Assembly: GCA_035714085.1 (NCBI GenBank)
Contig: DASTMP010000227.1
Span: forward strand, 1-64,000
DNA length: 64,000 nucleotides
Source: JAJVID01 sp035714085
GTDB taxonomy: Bacteria; Acidobacteriota; Blastocatellia; RBC074
Reading direction: 5' to 3'
Notes under the pieces: model-generated
What the model was told of the DNA's origin: nothing
The model's database searches: none
The model's input: only the letters and a program-made list of their open reading frames with translations
In this document: positions 15,184 through 24,450 of the stretch, one piece after another
How the letters are laid out: each line of letters starts with the position of its first letter
Position numbering within the stretch: position 1 is the stretch's first letter
Position numbers and translations under genes: made by a program

Positions 15184-16572
15184 ATGTCCGGACTATTCAT
15201 CAAAGAGAAAGCGGCGCCGTTATTGGTCATCGCCGTTCTCGCCATAGTCGCCTATCTCCCCACCCTTACCCAGCCTTTTATCTCGGACGATTATCCGGGT
15301 ATAAAACACTCCCTCTACTACGGACCGATGTCAGGTTGGAAAGATCTGGCGAATGATTCGGTCGAACGTCCGCGGGCGACGACCTTCATTCTTTCATACG
15401 CAATCTATCATCTCTTCGGGATGCGCCCGGCGTCGTTCTATTCCGCAAACATCCTTCTCCATGTCTTAAACTGCTGGTTGCTGTTCGCGTCCGGTCGCTG
15501 GAGCGCGATCGGCTACAAGGCGTCTTTCTGGGGGGCGGCTTTCTTCGCCGTCTATGAAGGGCACTCGGAAGCGATCATGTGGTTTTCGGCATGCAATGAA
15601 CTACTGATGTTTCTGTTCGGGTTCCTCTCGTTCATCTTCTGGCTGACCTTCCTTGAGCGAGAGACAGCGAAACTGTGGCGCCTGGCGCTGTCATTTTTCT
15701 TCTTTCTTCTCGCGCTCCTGTCGAAAGAATCATCCGTTATTCTTGTCGCATTGTTCGCATTGCCTCTATTCTTCCCGAAACTGAGGCTGAGACAGGCGCC
15801 TTATTTGCTCCCCCATGCGCTGATCTGCGTTCCATACGTGATATCGATATTTATGACTCGTTCGCAGTCGCTACGATTCCACAATCAAAGTTTTGTTTTA
15901 TCTGCGCCGTTCTGGGTTACATGGACGAAGAGTTATGGAAGGATGCTGTGGTTCTGGGGGCTTTCGGCCATGGTCTCGATGTTTGTTTGGAGTCGTTCAG
16001 GCCGCAATGAGCGCCGCCCGGAAACGAAGATGGAGGATGGAGGATGGAGGATGGAAGATGGCGGCGTTCGCGCGAGGCTATTCTCGATCTTCGATCTTCG
16101 ATCCCCGATCCTCGTCTCGGTCCTCTGGATAGGGATCGGGTTTATTCCGTACATGTTCGTCGATTACATGCACAGAATACCGAGCAGGCAAACTTATCTG
16201 GCCAGCGCGGGACTGGCCTGGCTGATAGGCGCGGCAATTATCACCATGAAGGAGCGCTACGCGAAGAATTACAAATGGGGGCCGCCAGTTATTTTGGTTA
16301 TTTTGCTGGTGATTCTGTCGCACAACGTCATCTACCTGTGGACGAAAAAGCGCCAGCAATTTCTGGAGCGCGCTGAGCCGACAGAGCGGCTCCTTTCGCT
16401 CGCCAGGAGCGTGGACGGTCCGATATATGTAAAGTGCTTTCCTCCCAATATGTCCTCATCGCATGCGGAGGCCGCCCTCGTACTCGTCCTGAATAAACCA
16501 GCTGACACCCTGATTTGGAACGAAGAAGAAGCTAGAAAACGTCCGCCTGCTGCGACCTTCTGCTACGAATAA
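15184..16572 (+). CDS. Multi-pass membrane glycosyltransferase-like protein with repeat insertion
   Basis: 462 residues, about ten hydrophobic helices. The first loop contains FISDDYPGI, resembling the Asp motif of GT-C transferases (PMT/TMTC-like) that use polyprenyl-phosphate sugars. The sequence SFWGAAFFAVYEGHSEAIMWFSACNELL is typical of TMTC-like proteins. Residues about 281-310 are translated from an imperfect hairpin of GGAGGAT-type heptamers (KMEDGGWRMEDGG then SIFDLRSPIL), inserted in frame between two helices. The rest of the protein is uninterrupted. It lies between the nucleotidyltransferase and the mutase, so it probably uses their product. Confidence 0.75.
   Translation: MSGLFIKEKAAPLLVIAVLAIVAYLPTLTQPFISDDYPGIKHSLYYGPMSGWKDLANDSVERPRATTFILSYAIYHLFGMRPASFYSANILLHVLNCWLLFASGRWSAIGYKASFWGAAFFAVYEGHSEAIMWFSACNELLMFLFGFLSFIFWLTFLERETAKLWRLALSFFFFLLALLSKESSVILVALFALPLFFPKLRLRQAPYLLPHALICVPYVISIFMTRSQSLRFHNQSFVLSAPFWVTWTKSYGRMLWFWGLSAMVSMFVWSRSGRNERRPETKMEDGGWRMEDGGVRARLFSIFDLRSPILVSVLWIGIGFIPYMFVDYMHRIPSRQTYLASAGLAWLIGAAIITMKERYAKNYKWGPPVILVILLVILSHNVIYLWTKKRQQFLERAEPTERLLSLARSVDGPIYVKCFPPNMSSSHAEAALVLVLNKPADTLIWNEEEARKRPPAATFCYE
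16026..16114. repeat. Heptamer hairpin, family D (GGAGGAT), inside a coding sequence
   Basis: Left part 16026-16060 is GGAGGAT x3 plus GGAAGAT. Right part 16080-16114 is the inverse series GATCTTC/GATCCCC/GATCCTC. Pairing is imperfect because one base differs systematically between the arms. The reading frame of the membrane glycosyltransferase stays open through it. Confidence 0.85.
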
Positions 16573-16575
16573 AAT

Positions 16576-18000
16576 ATGGCTGTGATCAAATTTGGCACTG
16601 ACGGATGGCGCGCGCGTATCGCCGAAGACTTCACGTATGCGAATGTCGAGATCGTTACGCAGGCGCTGGTCGACTATCTGAAGACTCAAAACGCGGGCGG
16701 CGAACTGCGAACTGTCGTCGGCTACGACCGGCGATTCGCTTCTGAATTGTTCGCGCGGCGCGCGGCGGAAGTTTTTGCGGGCGCTGGCGTCGCAGTCGAT
16801 CTGTTTGCGATCGACGTTCCGACGCCCCTGGTCTCGTTCGAGGTCAAGCGGCGCGGGCTGGCTGGAGGCGTGATGATCACTGCTTCGCACAATCCGCCCG
16901 ATTTCAACGGCTTCAAGTTCAAAGCTCCTTACGGCGGTTCGGCCATGCCCGCGATCACCGACCGGATCGAGAAACTCCTCGGCGCGACCGCGCCCCGGCG
17001 CCTGCCTTTCGACGAAGCGAAGGGCCAGGGGCTTGCCAACGTCATTGAACCCGACGGCGATTACCGCCGTCACGTCGAAAACCTGGTGGCGATCAGTGAT
17101 CTTCGCGGCGCCGACGCGCTGATCATCGCCGACCCGATGCATGGCTCGGGCGGGCGTTGGATCGAATCGATGCTCGCCGGCGGAAGAATCCGCGTTGAAA
17201 CCATTCGCGCGGATCGCGACCCGCTCTTCGGCGGAGTATTGCCAGAACCCATGCCGTGGAGCCTGGAACTGACCTCGCGTGTGATTCGCGAGCGCGGCGC
17301 GCTGATGGCTTTGGTTACCGACGGCGACGCCGACCGCGTGGGGGCGATGGACGAACGCGGCGAATACGTCAACACTCATCAAATCCTGATGATCCTCTTG
17401 TTGCACCTGGTCAGGCGAAAAGGCTGGAAAGGCTCGGTTGCCCGCACGTTCTCGCAATCGGTGATCGTGAGGCGTATCGCCGAAAGCTACGGCTTCAGGC
17501 TTTTTGAGACGCCGATCGGTTTCAAACACATCGGCGAGATCATGCTTGACCCGGCCAACGACTTCCTGGTCGGCGGCGAGGAATCGGGTGGCATAGGCGT
17601 GCGCGGCCATATCCCCGAACGCGACGGAATTTTCAACTGCCTGCTCTTGCTCGAAGCCGTTTTGGCAGCCGGCAAGAAGCCCTCCGAGATCGTTCGCGAC
17701 ATCTGGAGCGAGTTCGGCGAATTCCATTTCGAGCGGCGCGACCTGCACGTTCCCATCGAATCGGGACAGAAACTGGTCAGAGATTTGCGAGAGAATACGC
17801 CGGATATTTTCGCCGGATACAAGGTCGTTAACGTCGCGACGCTCGACGGAACGAAACTGATTTTCGAGGACGAGAGCTGGATCCTCTTCAGACAATCGGG
17901 GACAGAGCCGCTGTTGAGGATTTATTGCGAGGCGACCTCAGTCGAGAAGATGATGAAGATGGTTGAGGAAGGCCTGCGCATCGCGCAGGAGGACTCCTAG
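16576..18000 (+). CDS. Phosphoglucomutase/phosphomannomutase
   Basis: 474 residues, the usual length of alpha-D-phosphohexomutases, interconverting hexose 6- and 1-phosphates. All four active-site loops are present: phosphoserine loop TASHNPP (S104), metal loop DGDADRVG (D249, D251, D253), sugar loop EESGGIGVRGHIPERDG and phosphate loop RQSGTEPLLRIYCEA. The start is 3 bp after the previous stop. It provides the sugar-1-phosphate for the first gene of the operon. Whether mannose or glucose is preferred is not decidable here. Confidence 0.94.
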   Translation: MAVIKFGTDGWRARIAEDFTYANVEIVTQALVDYLKTQNAGGELRTVVGYDRRFASELFARRAAEVFAGAGVAVDLFAIDVPTPLVSFEVKRRGLAGGVMITASHNPPDFNGFKFKAPYGGSAMPAITDRIEKLLGATAPRRLPFDEAKGQGLANVIEPDGDYRRHVENLVAISDLRGADALIIADPMHGSGGRWIESMLAGGRIRVETIRADRDPLFGGVLPEPMPWSLELTSRVIRERGALMALVTDGDADRVGAMDERGEYVNTHQILMILLLHLVRRKGWKGSVARTFSQSVIVRRIAESYGFRLFETPIGFKHIGEIMLDPANDFLVGGEESGGIGVRGHIPERDGIFNCLLLLEAVLAAGKKPSEIVRDIWSEFGEFHFERRDLHVPIESGQKLVRDLRENTPDIFAGYKVVNVATLDGTKLIFEDESWILFRQSGTEPLLRIYCEATSVEKMMKMVEEGLRIAQEDS

Positions 18001-18207
18001 CGCTAGCTGTTTACAAAAGCTCCTGTCTCCATTGTTAATTCTTGGTCGCTATTGCCATAATGGCGCTTGACTTGATATAGAATAATTTCGCCAGACGCAT
18101 GAGCCTATAAATGCGTCTATGAGTAAGCCAAGAGTAAAAGCGCCTCCATCCCCCCCTAATCTTCAGCGTTTCTTTCTCTCGGGTGGGCGTTATCCGAACA
18201 GTCATGT

Positions 18208-18795
18208 ATGGAGACGATAGCTATAAGCGATATTTGCAGCCGAGTTGATTTAGTAAGCCGTATCCGAGCCGGTGACCGGCAAGCGGAAGCGGAACTGGTT
18301 GAGCGTTATAGCCGTGGCGTAAGGATCATCATCCGCCGGGAAGTTCATGACACGGCGGTCGCCGAGGACATCTACCAGGAAACCTTCCGCATTGCCCTTG
18401 AAAAGATTCGGCAGGGAGACGTTCGAGAGCCGGAGCGCCTCTCCGGCTTCATTTGCGGCGTGGCCAGGAACCTTGTCATCGAATACTTCCGCCGCGCCGC
18501 GCGTCAGGGAGGTATAACCGAAATCGAAGAAGCCTCGCCTCTTCCTCACCCTGCGCCCGACCAACTCCAAGTCCTATTGCGGAAAGAGAAAGCCGATTTC
18601 GTCCGGCGGATCCTCAAGGAGATGCCGAACGAACGGGATATCCAGGTGCTTTACCGCTTCTATATCGCCGATGATGAAAAGGAACAGATTTGCGCGGACC
18701 TGGGGTTGACGAGCCTGCATTTCAATCGCGTGCTATACCGGGCGCGCGAACGCTTCAGGGATCTTTATGAACGAGCCATGCGGGATAATAAATGA
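18208..18795 (+). CDS. ECF-type RNA polymerase sigma factor
   Basis: 195 residues with sigma-70 regions 2 (YSRGVRIIIRREVHDTAVAEDIYQETFRIALEKI, cut here by listing as residues about 30-70) and 4 (about 135-185, with the recognition helix in LTSLHFNRVLYRARERF). There is no region 1 or 3, so it is an extracytoplasmic-function type. The next gene encodes a membrane zinc-finger anti-sigma, and a TPR-CHAT protein lies downstream. The 207 bp upstream hold no gene and no convincing -35/-10 pair. Confidence 0.92.
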   Translation: METIAISDICSRVDLVSRIRAGDRQAEAELVERYSRGVRIIIRREVHDTAVAEDIYQETFRIALEKIRQGDVREPERLSGFICGVARNLVIEYFRRAARQGGITEIEEASPLPHPAPDQLQVLLRKEKADFVRRILKEMPNERDIQVLYRFYIADDEKEQICADLGLTSLHFNRVLYRARERFRDLYERAMRDNK

Positions 18796-18918
18796 CTTGC
18801 CTGGAATTGCGCCTGAAATTTTTATGCTGCGCGATGAGATTTCCGCGCGCCTGGTCGCACTTTATATATAGACCGGGTACTTTGGGTGAGGACAAATTGT
18901 CGCTCCCGTCACTTTTCA

Positions 18919-19761
18919 ATGGAGCATTCGTACATAGAAGATCATCATATTGCCGACCGTTACCTGTCAGGCAAACTATCAATTAAAGAGCGGATGCGCT
19001 TCGAGGAGCACTTCGTAGATTGCGCGGAATGCCTCGATTGGTTGCAGACGATTGATGACTTCCGCGCCGGTCTGCGAACTGTTGCGGCGGAAGAAGCGGC
19101 GCCGTTGCGAGCCTTCTTAAGTGTGGGGCAGGCAGGAGCGCTGGCCCGGATTGCGCGGCTTGTCCGGAGGCGACAGGCGCCATTGCTCGCAGTCATAATC
19201 CTGCTGACCGCGCTGTCGACGGCGTTGCTGGTTCTGGAATGGAGGGGCGCGCGTCGCGAATTGGCCCAGGCGCAGCAGGCGTCCTCAGAGTGGCGGCGAA
19301 AGTACGAAGAGAGCGAAAAAGCGGTCCTCAAACTGGCAAAAGAGACGCAGACGCCTGAGATGAAATCGCCCGATTCGGCTCCAGGGCCGTCACATAATGC
19401 GGGGGAGCGCCAATCCGCAACGCCGGTCTTCGCTTTGAGCGTGGTGAGAGGCGATAATCCCGATCTGTCTCAGCCAGTCAATCGAATCACGCTGGGGCCT
19501 CAATCTAAATCGGTGATTCTCTCGCTCGAATTGGAGCCTGATCCCGACATCCACTCCTATCGCGTCGATATCTCGACCTCTGACGGCCGAAGCGTTTGGA
19601 CCAGGGACGGCCTGAAACCGAATTCCAAGAATGCGCTCGCCCTCAGATTCAATTCCAAGCTGTTTAAGCCGGGCGATTACCTGCTCACCCTCGAAGGGAT
19701 CACTGCGCAAGGAGGCCGCGCGCCAGTCGCCACATACGCCTTCCGCGCTCTGACTCAGTAA
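18919..19761 (+). CDS. Membrane zinc-finger (zf-HC2-like) anti-sigma factor
   Basis: 280 residues. The N-terminal cytoplasmic part has H31-x3-C35-x2-C38 (EEHFVDCAEC), the zinc-binding motif of ZAS anti-sigma factors. A single transmembrane helix lies at about 86-107, then a short coiled-coil-like stretch (ARRELAQAQQASSEWRRKYE) and a C-terminal beta-rich domain (about 170-280) that resembles an Ig-like sensor. The ATG at 18919 is preferred over a GTG at 18886. It is placed to inhibit the ECF sigma factor encoded upstream. The gap to that gene is 123 bp. Confidence 0.85.
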   Translation: MEHSYIEDHHIADRYLSGKLSIKERMRFEEHFVDCAECLDWLQTIDDFRAGLRTVAAEEAAPLRAFLSVGQAGALARIARLVRRRQAPLLAVIILLTALSTALLVLEWRGARRELAQAQQASSEWRRKYEESEKAVLKLAKETQTPEMKSPDSAPGPSHNAGERQSATPVFALSVVRGDNPDLSQPVNRITLGPQSKSVILSLELEPDPDIHSYRVDISTSDGRSVWTRDGLKPNSKNALALRFNSKLFKPGDYLLTLEGITAQGGRAPVATYAFRALTQ

Positions 19762-19898
19762 GCGGCTTTCACAGGTCGAAAGATTTTTCAAAGAAGAGTG
19801 GGATAGTTTCGGCGTTGGCCGCACTTCGTTATTGAGTATGAACATGCCCGGCCACGGGACGCGTTCGGCGGAAAGAAAAAGACAAGGAGAAGATCATC

Positions 19899-20957
19899 AT
19901 GTCCATCGATCAAGAGAAATTGAATCAGTTTATGCAAAAGGCCATAGGGGACCTCGGCGCGACTTTTCACGCCGCGCTCGTCGTCATCGGCGACAAACTC
20001 GGCCTCTACCGGGCGATGGCCGAAGCCGGTCCCGTCACGTCATCCGAATTGGCGAACCGCGCCGGCGTGTCCGAACGATACCTGCGCGAATGGCTCGCCG
20101 CAAACGCCGCCAGCGGCTACGTTAATTACGACGCGTCGGCGGGCCGCTACTGGCTCTCGGCGGAGCAATCTTTCGCGCTGGCTGAAGAAGGCAGCCCTGC
20201 CTTCCTGCCCGGCGCGTTCCAACTGGCGACGGCCGCGCTCAAAGCCGAGCCGAAGATTGCGGAAGCCTTTCGCACAGGCTCCGGGCTCGGCTGGCACGAA
20301 CACGACCCGGCGCTCTTTCAAGGCACAGAACGTTTCTTCAGGCCGGGTTACGCCGCCAATCTGATCGGCGCTTGGATTCCGTCGCTCGACGGGGTAGAAG
20401 CGAAGTTGCGCAAGGGCGCTCGCGTCGCCGATGTCGGCTGCGGCCACGGCGCGTCAACCATATTGATGGCGCAGGCCTATCAGCGCTCGACCTTCACCGG
20501 GTTCGATTATCACGAGGCTTCGATCAAACGCGCGCGCGATGCCGCAAATGAGGCCGGGGTTGCGGATCGAGTCAATTTTGAAGTGGCGGGCGCCAAGAAT
20601 TACCCCGGACGCGATTACGATTTCATCGCCTTCTTCGACTGCCTGCACGACATGGGTGACCCGGTGGGCGCGGCCTCATACGTGCGCACAACGCTCGCGC
20701 CGGACGGAGTGTTGATGATCGTCGAGCCTTACGCCAATGACCGCGTGGAGGAAAATCTCAACCCGGTCGGGCGGATGTTCTATTCAGCCTCGACGCTGAT
20801 CTGCACACCCGCGTCGCTCTCGCAGGAGGTCGGATTGGCCCTGGGAGCGCAAGCGGGCGAGGCGCGCATGCGCGAAGTCGTGACTAAAGGCGGATTCACC
20901 CGCTTCCGCCGCGCGACCGAGACGCCATTCAACCTGGTGTTCGAAGCCAAACCTTAA
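19899..20957 (+). CDS. Winged-helix class I SAM-dependent methyltransferase
   Basis: 352 residues. Residues about 15-90 are a winged-helix dimerisation-like domain (LGLYRAMAEAGPVTSSELA, SERYLREWLAANAA) as in small-molecule O-methyltransferases and Rv2258c-like enzymes. A Rossmann methyltransferase domain follows, with SAM-binding VADVGCGHGASTILMA near residue 177, acidic FTGFDYHEASI and FDCLHDMGDP. AAGGAGA precedes the ATG by 8 bp. The substrate is unknown. It separates the anti-sigma from the TPR-CHAT gene and ends 14 bp before the latter. Confidence 0.88.
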   Translation: MSIDQEKLNQFMQKAIGDLGATFHAALVVIGDKLGLYRAMAEAGPVTSSELANRAGVSERYLREWLAANAASGYVNYDASAGRYWLSAEQSFALAEEGSPAFLPGAFQLATAALKAEPKIAEAFRTGSGLGWHEHDPALFQGTERFFRPGYAANLIGAWIPSLDGVEAKLRKGARVADVGCGHGASTILMAQAYQRSTFTGFDYHEASIKRARDAANEAGVADRVNFEVAGAKNYPGRDYDFIAFFDCLHDMGDPVGAASYVRTTLAPDGVLMIVEPYANDRVEENLNPVGRMFYSASTLICTPASLSQEVGLALGAQAGEARMREVVTKGGFTRFRRATETPFNLVFEAKP

Positions 20958-20971
20958 AATGCGTGTGCAGA

Positions 20972-23900
20972 ATGACCAGTTCACTCTTACCTGGATCGCC
21001 CCAAGATAAGTATCGCTCATTGGCGTTTCATTTTGGTCTCGTATTCTTCATCGGGGCGCCATCCATCTTTCCCGTCGTTCCAAAAGCGCCACTCCAGAAC
21101 GAGACGCGGCAAGACGACCAACAGGTTCAGCGGCTCGAACGTGACAAACCTATTGAGCGAGAGTTGGCTGGCGGCCAATCTCATTCTTATCAGCTTTCGC
21201 TCGACGCCGGTCAATATGTGAAGCTGGTGGTGGATCAACGCGGGATCGACGTAGTAGTCCGGCTGTTGGGTCCGGATGGCAAGCAGATCGCAGAGTTCGA
21301 TTCCGAGAGCAGGCTGCGAGGGCAAGAATCCGTGTCGTTGGCATCGGAAGAGGCGGGGGACTACCGCCTGATTGTGCGGCCCAAATATAAGGTGGCGTCT
21401 GGGGGAAGATATGAGATTCGGATTGAGGAGTCGCGCGCCGCGACAAATGACGATCGCGAGTTGCATGAAGGCCGCAGGTCGTATGAGAAGTATCTCGAAC
21501 TGTACCGCGCCGGTAAGTATGATGAAGCGATCCCGTTAGTCGAGCGCGCGCTGGAAATTCGTAAAAAGCTTTTGGGGCCGGATCATCGCGATGTCGCCGC
21601 CGCCATTCTTGGCCGGGCCAATCTCTATCGTGACAAGAGCGAGTATGCGAAGGCCGAGCCGCTCTATCGACAGGCGCTGAACATTTTGGAGAAAGCCCTG
21701 GGGCCGGATCACCCGGATGTCGCGCGCGCCATCAACAATCTCGCCATCTTCTACTGGTACAAAGGCGACTATGCGAGCGCAGAGTCGCTCTGTCAACGCG
21801 CCTTAGGCGTCTGGGAAAGAGCTTTGGGATTGGATCATCCCGAGGCCGCTCTTACTTTCAACAACCTGGCCATCACTTACTACCGAAAGGGTCAGTATGA
21901 GAAAGCTGGGCAGTTCTTCCAACGCGCGTTAGATATCTGGGAAAAGGCTCTAGGGCCGGAGCATACTAACGTTCTTCGCACACTCAACAATCTCGCCGCC
22001 CTCTACCACGAGAGAGGCGAGTACGCGAAGGCAGAGCCGCTCTATCGACGTGTGGTGGATATCCGGGAGAAAACGCTAAGGCCGGATCACCCTGAAATTG
22101 CCGGTACCCTTAACAATCTCGCCACCCTCTACCGGGAGATGGGCGAGTATGCGAAGGCTGAGTCGCTGCATCAACGCGCGCTGACCATCCTGGAGAAGGC
22201 GCTTGGGCCGGAACATGTCAACGTCGCTGGGCCTCTCAACGACCTAGCGCACCTGTACGCTCGCAAAGGCGACTACGCCAAGGCTGAGCAATTCTATAAA
22301 CGGGCGCTAGACATCAGGGAGAAGGCTTCCGGGCCGGAACACTACGAGGTCGCTGATCCTCTCAGCAATCTCGCTGTCCTCTACCAAAATATGGCTCAGT
22401 ATGCGAAGGCTGAGCAGTACTTTCAGCGGGCGATGGACATCCGGAAGAAAGCGCTCGGGCCGAACCACTCTCTCGTCGCCACCTCTCTCAACGATCTCGC
22501 CACTCTTTACCGCGACGAAGGCGAGTATGCGAAGGCCGAGCCGCTCTATCGACAGGCGCTGGACATCTGGGAAAAATCGCTGGGGCCGGAACATCCCCAT
22601 GTCGCCGACGCGCTCAACGGGCTTGCCGCGCTTTACGTGGCGAAGGGAGATATCGATCAGGCTCTGACGGCTTTGTCTCGCGCCAACGCCGTCAGCGAAC
22701 ACAATCTCGCGTTCAATCTGGCCATCGGCTCCGAACGACAGAAACTCGCCTATCTCGCCCTTTTCTCAGAAGAGACCGATTTCACGCTCTCGTTTCACAG
22801 CCAGGCCGCTCCCGATGACAAGCGGGCGCTCGATCTGGCCCTCACGACCCTGTTGCGACGGAAAGGGCGAGGGCTGGATGCGATGGTCGATACGATCGCT
22901 ACATTGCGGCGCTACGCTTCGCCGCAAGATCAAAAACTCTTTGATCAGCTGGCTGATGCTCGCTCGCAATTGGCCGCGCTCACTCTCGGAGGGCCGGGCG
23001 AGGCCGCCCTCGATACTTACCAGAAACGACTCAAGCCGCTTGAAGAAGAAGTCGAGAGGTTGGAGGCGGAATTGAGCGCCCGTATCGACAGGTTTCGCGC
23101 GCATACGCAACCGGTTACGCTCGCCGCCATCCAGGCGACCCTTCCAGCGGACGGCGCGCTGATCGAGTTTGCCGTCTACACTCCGCAGGAGCCGCGAACC
23201 GGGAAGAGCAAGCCGCCGCGCTACATCGCCTATGCGCTCACCGCGCCAGGTCAGCCGAAGTGGGCTGACCTGGGCGAAGCCGCCATGATCGATCGCGCGG
23301 TGAGCGCCTGGCGCAAAGCTCTGCGCAATCCAAACCAGATGGACGTCAAGATGCTCGCGCGCGCCGTGGATGAAAAAGTGATGCGGCCCTTGCGGCCCCT
23401 CCTGGGCGATAGGCTCGGCGAAACGCGCCGCCTGTTGATTGCTCCCGATGGATCGCTCAACCTTATTCCTTTTGCCGCCCTTGTGGATGAGCATAATCGA
23501 TATCTGATCGAGAGATACACCATCAGCTACTTGACGAGCGGACGCGACCTGCTGCGCTTGCATAGATCAGATTCGAGCGAGAGCGCACCAATGGTAGTTG
23601 CTAATCCCGCATTCGGCAGAGCGGCGACCACCGTCGCGCAGGCAGGTCGAAATGTCGCCGGCTTGCGGTCCGGCAATCCCGGGCTTAGACAAAATGACCC
23701 GGGCCAGATCTATTTCCAACCGCTGCCGAGCACACGGCGCGAAGCCTTGGCGATCAAGGCAGCGCTGCCGGAAGCGTCAGTTCTACTGCAAGAACGAGCC
23801 ACCGAATCGGCGCTCAAGCAAGCCAGGGCGCCGCGCATATTGCACATTGCTACGCACGGCTTCTTTCTCAGCGATCAGGAGGAAGCCCCGCCTGCGGAGA

Positions 23901-24403
23901 CACGGGGCTTCCTTGATGATGACCCGTTGCGCTCCGCGAGTCTGAGATTCAGCAAGTGGGCGGCGAAGATTGAGAACCCTCTGCTCCGCTCTGGCCTCGC
24001 GCTCAGCGGGGCCAATCAGGGCAAGAGCGGGGATGACGACGGACTGTTAACAGCGATGGAAGTGGCGGGATTGGATTTGTGGGGGACGAAGTTGGTAACG
24101 CTTTCGGCTTGCGATACTGGGGTTGGAGAGGTGAAGAACGGAGAGGGCGTTCAGGGGCTGAGGCGGGCGCTGGTGTTGGCCGGATCGGAGAGCCAGGTGA
24201 TGAGCCTGTGGCCGGTGCTGGACACCACGACAAGAGATTTGATGGTTCCTTATTACAAGGCGCTGCGGCAGGGGAAGGGGCGGAGCGACGGGCTGAGACA
24301 GGCGCAGTTAGGAATGCTGCGGAGCAAAGACCGCCAGCATCCCTTCTACTGGGCGGCCTTCATTCAGTCTGGGGAATGGGCCAACCTCGAAGGTAAGCGA
24401 TGA
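20972..24403 (+). CDS. TPR-CHAT caspase-like protein with N-terminal PPC-like domain
   Basis: 1,143 residues. A hydrophobic N-terminus (about 18-36) looks like a signal or anchor. Residues about 55-150 resemble a pre-peptidase C-terminal beta-domain (GQSHSYQLSLDAGQYVKLVV). About ten 42-residue TPR units follow (YAKAEPLYRQALDI, ALGPEHP patterns, about 165-590), then a C-terminal CHAT protease domain with the catalytic dyad H962 (HIATHGFF) and C1047 (TLSACDTGVGE) both present. CHAT proteins are caspase/separase-like peptidases. The position behind a sigma/anti-sigma pair suggests a role in the same signalling unit (inference). Confidence 0.93.
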   Translation: MTSSLLPGSPQDKYRSLAFHFGLVFFIGAPSIFPVVPKAPLQNETRQDDQQVQRLERDKPIERELAGGQSHSYQLSLDAGQYVKLVVDQRGIDVVVRLLGPDGKQIAEFDSESRLRGQESVSLASEEAGDYRLIVRPKYKVASGGRYEIRIEESRAATNDDRELHEGRRSYEKYLELYRAGKYDEAIPLVERALEIRKKLLGPDHRDVAAAILGRANLYRDKSEYAKAEPLYRQALNILEKALGPDHPDVARAINNLAIFYWYKGDYASAESLCQRALGVWERALGLDHPEAALTFNNLAITYYRKGQYEKAGQFFQRALDIWEKALGPEHTNVLRTLNNLAALYHERGEYAKAEPLYRRVVDIREKTLRPDHPEIAGTLNNLATLYREMGEYAKAESLHQRALTILEKALGPEHVNVAGPLNDLAHLYARKGDYAKAEQFYKRALDIREKASGPEHYEVADPLSNLAVLYQNMAQYAKAEQYFQRAMDIRKKALGPNHSLVATSLNDLATLYRDEGEYAKAEPLYRQALDIWEKSLGPEHPHVADALNGLAALYVAKGDIDQALTALSRANAVSEHNLAFNLAIGSERQKLAYLALFSEETDFTLSFHSQAAPDDKRALDLALTTLLRRKGRGLDAMVDTIATLRRYASPQDQKLFDQLADARSQLAALTLGGPGEAALDTYQKRLKPLEEEVERLEAELSARIDRFRAHTQPVTLAAIQATLPADGALIEFAVYTPQEPRTGKSKPPRYIAYALTAPGQPKWADLGEAAMIDRAVSAWRKALRNPNQMDVKMLARAVDEKVMRPLRPLLGDRLGETRRLLIAPDGSLNLIPFAALVDEHNRYLIERYTISYLTSGRDLLRLHRSDSSESAPMVVANPAFGRAATTVAQAGRNVAGLRSGNPGLRQNDPGQIYFQPLPSTRREALAIKAALPEASVLLQERATESALKQARAPRILHIATHGFFLSDQEEAPPAETRGFLDDDPLRSASLRFSKWAAKIENPLLRSGLALSGANQGKSGDDDGLLTAMEVAGLDLWGTKLVTLSACDTGVGEVKNGEGVQGLRRALVLAGSESQVMSLWPVLDTTTRDLMVPYYKALRQGKGRSDGLRQAQLGMLRSKDRQHPFYWAAFIQSGEWANLEGKR

Positions 24404-24450
24404 GCCATCCCCTTCGTCTTTCCATTTTCCTATTGCGACGCGCTCAATGA

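Noticed and set aside
16456..17895. 479-codon minus-strand open frame opposite the phosphohexomutase
   Set aside because: Composition is a mirror of the real gene, which carries all four active-site loops; no recognisable domain on the minus strand.
18069..18100. Promoter before the ECF sigma gene (TTGACT ... TATAGAAT)
   Set aside because: The spacing between the boxes is far too short for a sigma-70 promoter.
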